Notes under the pieces: model-generated
Told to the model about the DNA's origin: nothing
Seen by the model: the letters and a program-made list of their open reading frames with translations, nothing else
The model's database searches: none
Origin: Bacteroidota bacterium
GTDB taxonomy: Bacteria > Bacteroidota > Bacteroidia > Bacteroidales > UBA6013
NCBI GenBank assembly: GCA_020048645.1
Contig: JAIFMG010000045.1
Span: 1-32,405, forward strand
DNA length: 32,405 nucleotides
Direction: 5' to 3'
Shown: positions 29,238 to 32,405 of the stretch, in pieces
How positions within the stretch are numbered: the first letter of the stretch is position 1
How the letters are laid out: the number at the start of each line of letters is the position of its first letter
Translations under genes and position numbers: made by a program

Positions 29238-30335
29238 ATGGAGCCTGACATTGTTTTCTTCGGCTTGTGGGTCCTGGCCTGGCTGGTCCAGATGGGCTAC
29301 TACTGGGGCCTCTACGCCCGTGCGGGGCGCCAGGTGCCCCGCGAGGCCGCCGGCGGCGAGCTTCCGCCCGTCTCGGTGGTCGTCTGCGCCCGCGACGAGG
29401 CGCCGAGGCTTGAGCGCAGCCTCCCGCTGCTGCTGGCGCAGCGGGGCCTCGACTACGAGCTGGTGGTGGTGGACGACGGCTCCGCCGACGGCACTTGGGA
29501 GCTGCTAGAGGCCTGGGCCGCCCGCGACCCCCGCCTGCGCCCCATCCGTCTGCTGGGCGGCCAGGGCAAGAAGCGCGCCGCGACCCTGGGCATCCGCGCC
29601 TGCCGCCACCCGCGGATGGTCTTCACCGACGCCGACTGCCTGCCCGCCTCCGAGCGCTGGCTGGCGGGCATGGCCAGCGGCTTCGCACAAGGGGCCGAGC
29701 TGGTGCTGGGCGTGGGGCTGCACCTGCCCGCGCCCGGCTGGCAGAACGCCCTCTACCGGGCCGAGACCCGCTTCATCGCCTTGCAGTACCTGGCATTCGC
29801 CCAGGCGGGCATGCCCTACATGGGCGTGGGCCGCAACATGGCCTACACCCGCGGCCTCTTCGAGCGCCAGCGCGGCTTCGAGCGCCACCTCGACCTGCCC
29901 TCGGGCGACGACGACCTCTTCGTCAGCGCGCTGCCCAAGGGCACGCCGCTGGCCCTCCGCGTCGCGCCCGAGTGGTTCACCTTCTCGGAGGCCAAGAACT
30001 CGTGGCGGGCCTGGTGGATCCAGAAGAGGCGGCACCTGAGCACCTCGCACCGCTACACCTTCGCCCAGAAGGCCCTGCTGGGCGGCGAGCTGGCCAGCCG
30101 CTTCCTTTTTTGGTGCCTGCTGCCTTGGGCTGGTTTTTGCGGCACGGCTTTCGCGGGTGTGCTTGCCGCAGCCCGTTTGTCATCGCAAATCCTTATCTTT
30201 CGGCTTGCGGCCAAGCGGTGGGGCACGCGCCCTGAAGCCTGGGCCGCCCTGGCCTTCGATTTGCTGGCCCCATTTTTCTACGCCGCGACAACCCTAGCCA
30301 ACTGGACATGCCCGACAAGGAAAACTTGGAAATGA
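29238..30335 (+). CDS. Glycosyltransferase family 2, membrane-associated
   Basis: A 365-residue protein. A short N-terminal hydrophobic helix (3-22) precedes the GT-A domain: PPVSVVVCARDEAPRLERSL, the nucleotide-binding VVVDDGSADGT (77-86), VFTDADC (128-134, DxD) and SGDDDLFVSAL (222-231). The acceptor-side motif reads WIQKRRHLSTS, close to the QxxRW motif of processive enzymes. Two or three membrane helices fill 285-355. It probably transfers a sugar to a membrane lipid or polysaccharide; donor and acceptor are unknown. ATG 29238 follows a GGGAGGGGG stretch and starts the hydrophobic helix; 29130 is rejected because it reads across the divergent promoter. Its end overlaps the sigma-factor gene. 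Confidence 0.88.
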   Translation: MEPDIVFFGLWVLAWLVQMGYYWGLYARAGRQVPREAAGGELPPVSVVVCARDEAPRLERSLPLLLAQRGLDYELVVVDDGSADGTWELLEAWAARDPRLRPIRLLGGQGKKRAATLGIRACRHPRMVFTDADCLPASERWLAGMASGFAQGAELVLGVGLHLPAPGWQNALYRAETRFIALQYLAFAQAGMPYMGVGRNMAYTRGLFERQRGFERHLDLPSGDDDLFVSALPKGTPLALRVAPEWFTFSEAKNSWRAWWIQKRRHLSTSHRYTFAQKALLGGELASRFLFWCLLPWAGFCGTAFAGVLAAARLSSQILIFRLAAKRWGTRPEAWAALAFDLLAPFFYAATTLANWTCPTRKTWK

Positions 30336-30928
30336 ATCCCAACTTTTCGGAAAAAGCCAAGCGCGATTTCCTGTTGGTGCAGTCTGCCCGAAAAGGCGAC
30401 CAGAAGGCCTTTGCCGCCTTGCTCAACGAGTACCGCGACAACATCTACTTCATGCTCCTGCGCATGGTCAACAACCCCAGCGACGCCGAGGACCTGACCA
30501 TCGAGGCCTTCGGAAAGGCCTTCAAGCACATCGGCCACTACACGCCCAACTTCGCCTTCAGCACCTGGCTTTTCAAGATCGCCACCAACAACTGCATCGA
30601 CTTCCTGCGCAAGCGCAAGCACCTCAAGCGCCTCGTCTCCATCGACCAGCCCGCCGAGGAGCAGGGCTTCGATTCCAACAGCCTGGTGGCCTATACGCCT
30701 GATCCCGAGGCCAATATGATTTCCAAGCAGAAAATCAAGAAGCTCCGCGACGTGGTGGCCTCGCTCGACGACCGCTACCGGCTGCTGGTGGAGCTGCGCT
30801 ACTTCGAGGAGCTTTCCTACGCCGAGATTGCCGAGCGAGTCGGCATTCCTATCGGCACCGTCAAGGCGAGGCTTTTCCGCTCGCGCGAGCTGCTGCACAA
30901 CATCCTCAGCCAGTCGCGCGGCAGCTAG
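30308..30928 (+). CDS. ECF RNA polymerase sigma factor (SigE-like)
   Basis: A 206-residue sigma factor. Region 2: KAKRDFLLVQSARKGDQKAF, then YFMLLRMVNNPSDAEDLTIEA and FAFSTWLFKIATNNCIDFLRKRK. Region 4: LDDRYRLLVELRYFEELSYAE followed by the helix-turn-helix VGIPIGTVKARLFRSRELL. The pattern is that of the ECF factors usually annotated rpoE/sigE in Bacteroidota. The gene starts inside the glycosyltransferase gene: ATG 30308 overlaps it by 28 bases, while an in-frame ATG at 30332 forms an ATGA overlap with its stop, and an AAGGA stands upstream of the latter. Either start leaves the domains intact. No zinc-finger anti-sigma gene follows. Confidence 0.92.
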   Translation: MPDKENLEMNPNFSEKAKRDFLLVQSARKGDQKAFAALLNEYRDNIYFMLLRMVNNPSDAEDLTIEAFGKAFKHIGHYTPNFAFSTWLFKIATNNCIDFLRKRKHLKRLVSIDQPAEEQGFDSNSLVAYTPDPEANMISKQKIKKLRDVVASLDDRYRLLVELRYFEELSYAEIAERVGIPIGTVKARLFRSRELLHNILSQSRGS

Positions 30929-30984
30929 CCGGCCCAGGGCCAAGGCCTTGACAGGCGCCTGGCGACCATTACCGCCCGCAGGTC

Positions 30985-31440
30985 TCAGATGGAATCCGTC
31001 TTCTCGAAGCGTATCTTCACCTTCGTACTGCCAACGCTTTGGCGCAGAGCCATTTGCGTGCTGTTGAGCGAGGCGATGGGCAAGGCCACCTGGCTGCCGT
31101 CGGCCATGCGCAGGTTCAGGGTCATGCTGGCCTGGTGGAAGGTCCAGATGAAGTTGTCGCGGCGGCCTTGCGTGAGGCGCTGGCCGGTGCCGTCGGCCCG
31201 AAACAGGTAGCCGGGGCGCTGCCTTTCGAGCTCCGTCTTGGCTTGCGCCAGTTGGCTCGCGGCGTTGGGGATGCCTGCCTGCTCCAGTTCCATGGAGACG
31301 TAGCGCCAGGAGCCTACCAGTTGCTGGCTGGGGGTCTGCGGAGCTTGGCTATGGCGGAGGCTGGCGCAGGAGTCCAGCGCCACGAGGGCCAGCAACAGCA
31401 TCAGCCAGCCCAGGGTTTCGGTCTTCAATTTCGTTTTCAT
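30985..31440 (-). CDS. Lipocalin-like small lipoprotein
   Basis: A 151-residue protein with a signal ending in the lipobox LDSC (Cys25) and a short linker. The mature part begins LVGSWRYVSMEL, the GxW start of the lipocalin-like families common in Bacteroidota, followed by strands ending with a conserved-looking RADGTGQRL, NFIWTFHQASMTLNLRM and STKVKIRFEKTDSI. This suggests a small beta barrel that binds a hydrophobic ligand or acts in the periplasm; the exact family is unclear. It is convergent with the sigma-factor gene with 56 bases between the stops. The function is unknown. Confidence 0.78.
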   Translation of the reverse strand: MKTKLKTETLGWLMLLLALVALDSCASLRHSQAPQTPSQQLVGSWRYVSMELEQAGIPNAASQLAQAKTELERQRPGYLFRADGTGQRLTQGRRDNFIWTFHQASMTLNLRMADGSQVALPIASLNSTQMALRQSVGSTKVKIRFEKTDSI

Positions 31441-31777
31441 GTCTTCAAACTTGGGATAATATCTAGCTTGTCAATTCTTGTGCCTTGTAAAGCGGCTTTT
31501 TCCTGTTGTGTTCTGAATAATTCCTCAAATTTTTTCCCAAAGGGACTTCGCCATAGCAGGCGGGCCAAACATCGGACGGCCTCTCGGCTATCGCCCTTCA
31601 AATCGAGAAAGTCTAGGCCAACTGCGGACAGAATTTCCCATCAAGGCGCCTGGCCAGATAGTGAAGATTCTGCCCTCGGGAATTTCGTTTTTGGCCCAAC
31701 GGCGAATGTGCTGATACTTCCCGGCTGCCCCGAAAGTCGTATCTTCGCGCCAGAAGTCCCACCCAAACGCCCCCGCC
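31441..31777. other. Intergenic region before the Rpn-like gene
   Basis: About 340 bases without a convincing gene. A TATCTTCG box at 31740-31747 lies 30 bases before the Rpn ATG and may be its -7 element; a -33 part is not clear. A minus-strand frame (31588-31800) is open but shows no domain. Confidence 0.4.
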
Positions 31778-32405
31778 ATGACCAGCGCCCGCGACCCCAA
31801 CAGAACTCAGAGGTACATCAACCCTTATACGGATTTCGGATTCAAGCGGCTCTTCGGCGTGGAGGCCAACAAGGACCTGCTGATCGACTTCCTGAACCAG
31901 GTCCTGCCCAGGGAGGTGCCGATCGCCGAGCTGTCGTTCCGAAACACCGAGAACGTCCCCGAGCTGGAGTTTGAACGCAAGGCGATCTTTGACATCCACT
32001 GCAAGGACCAGGAAGGCCAGACCTTCATCGTCGAGATGCAGAAGGCCAAGATCAAGTTTTTCAAGGACAGGGCCCTGTTCTACGTTACCCTGCCCATCCG
32101 CGAGCAGGCCAAGAAAGGCCCCTGGAGCTTCGAGCTGGAACCGATCTACTACCTGGCGATCCTTGATTTTGAGTACGATGAGAACGAGGAGCGGAGGAAG
32201 TTCGAACGCCACGTCAACCTCAAGGACCAGGACGGCGACCTCTTCTACGACAAGCTGAATTTCAAATTCCTCCAGATGCCCCTGTTCACCAAGGCGGAGC
32301 ATGAGCTCGAGACGCGGTACGACAAGTGGTGCTTCTTCATCAAGCACCTGGAAGAATTTGACAGCATCCCGGCCATCCTCAACGAGCCGCTTTTCCAGAA
32401 GGCCT
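31778..32405 (+). CDS. Rpn/PDDEXK_2-family nuclease (putative transposase), 3' end beyond the window
   Basis: The first 209 residues of a protein that runs off the right edge. INPYTDFGFKRLFG (14-27) is the family N-terminus. The nuclease core shows Asp72 in AIFDIHCKD and Glu86-x-Gln88 in FIVEMQKA, the D...ExQ form of the PD-(D/E)XK fold found in Rpn recombination-promoting nucleases and the related transposase-like proteins. Later blocks (YYLAILDFEYDENEERRKFERHVNL, LNFKFLQMPLFTK) continue the family pattern. Rpn proteins are endonucleases linked to RecA-independent recombination in E. coli; activity here is not known. Members are often multicopy. ATG 31778 (MTSARDPNRTQRYIN) is the first start giving this frame. 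Confidence 0.88.
   Translation, partial: MTSARDPNRTQRYINPYTDFGFKRLFGVEANKDLLIDFLNQVLPREVPIAELSFRNTENVPELEFERKAIFDIHCKDQEGQTFIVEMQKAKIKFFKDRALFYVTLPIREQAKKGPWSFELEPIYYLAILDFEYDENEERRKFERHVNLKDQDGDLFYDKLNFKFLQMPLFTKAEHELETRYDKWCFFIKHLEEFDSIPAILNEPLFQKA

Noticed and set aside
31588-31800. Minus-strand 70-codon frame upstream of the Rpn-like gene
   Set aside because: It overlaps the start of the Rpn-like gene, has no recognisable domain and no promoter.
1-32405. tRNA, rRNA and CRISPR arrays
   Set aside because: No T-loop/acceptor pairing typical of tRNA, no rRNA blocks and no evenly spaced direct repeats were seen when reading both strands.

Overview
The window looks like a chromosomal segment of a Bacteroidota bacterium, most likely a Saprospiria/Lewinella-like or related lineage. 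Supporting signs are: a large secreted beta-propeller protein ending in a type IX secretion (T9SS) sorting domain; many short lipoproteins with a C-terminal lipobox; a recurring promoter-like -7 element of the form TAAATTYG just upstream of genes, as expected for the Bacteroidota primary sigma factor; a futalosine-pathway menaquinone enzyme (MqnD); and Bacteroidota-type PheS, PpiD, PssA and ECF sigma proteins. No rRNA, tRNA, CRISPR array or complete insertion sequence was seen.

Layout. 1-876: AT-rich left edge with a truncated RelE/HigB-type toxin on the minus strand, followed by about 600 bases of GC-richer DNA with no convincing gene. 877-6415: plus-strand genes for a DUF4349 lipoprotein, a small conserved protein, a cyclophilin lipoprotein, PheS, a D-amino-acid-oxidase-like flavoprotein, a STAS-like protein and a VOC protein. 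6573-7691: a response regulator/histidine-kinase fusion lacking the phospho-acceptor His. 7678-13272 (minus): the T9SS propeller protein and a 900-residue protein ending in what looks like a degenerate M48-type peptidase domain. 13395-14225: mqnD. 14236-15900 (minus): a beta-helix lipoprotein. 16040-18048: a small membrane protein and, convergent to it, an ECF sigma/anti-sigma pair. 18189-21069: a lipoprotein, then (minus) an old-yellow-enzyme/SDR reductase operon. 21070-21749: gene-poor, possibly a recombination scar. 21750-23097: an EAD11-like tail-anchored protein plus a queuosine-precursor transporter. 23154-26448: aspS, a thioredoxin-like protein and pssA. 26575-28668: ppiD. 28771-31440: a small duplicated-fold protein, a glycosyltransferase translationally linked to a second ECF sigma factor, and a lipocalin-like lipoprotein. 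31778-end: an Rpn/PDDEXK transposase-like nuclease cut by the window edge.

The segment is mostly housekeeping and cell-envelope functions rather than one dedicated system. The parts worth a second look are the proteins that keep a fold but change its chemistry (kinase without its His, M48-like domain without its first His, thioredoxin-like protein without CXXC), the EAD11-like domain on a tail-anchored protein with no effector attached, the broken toxin gene, and the two gene-poor stretches. I did not find a multi-gene system that I would call new with confidence.
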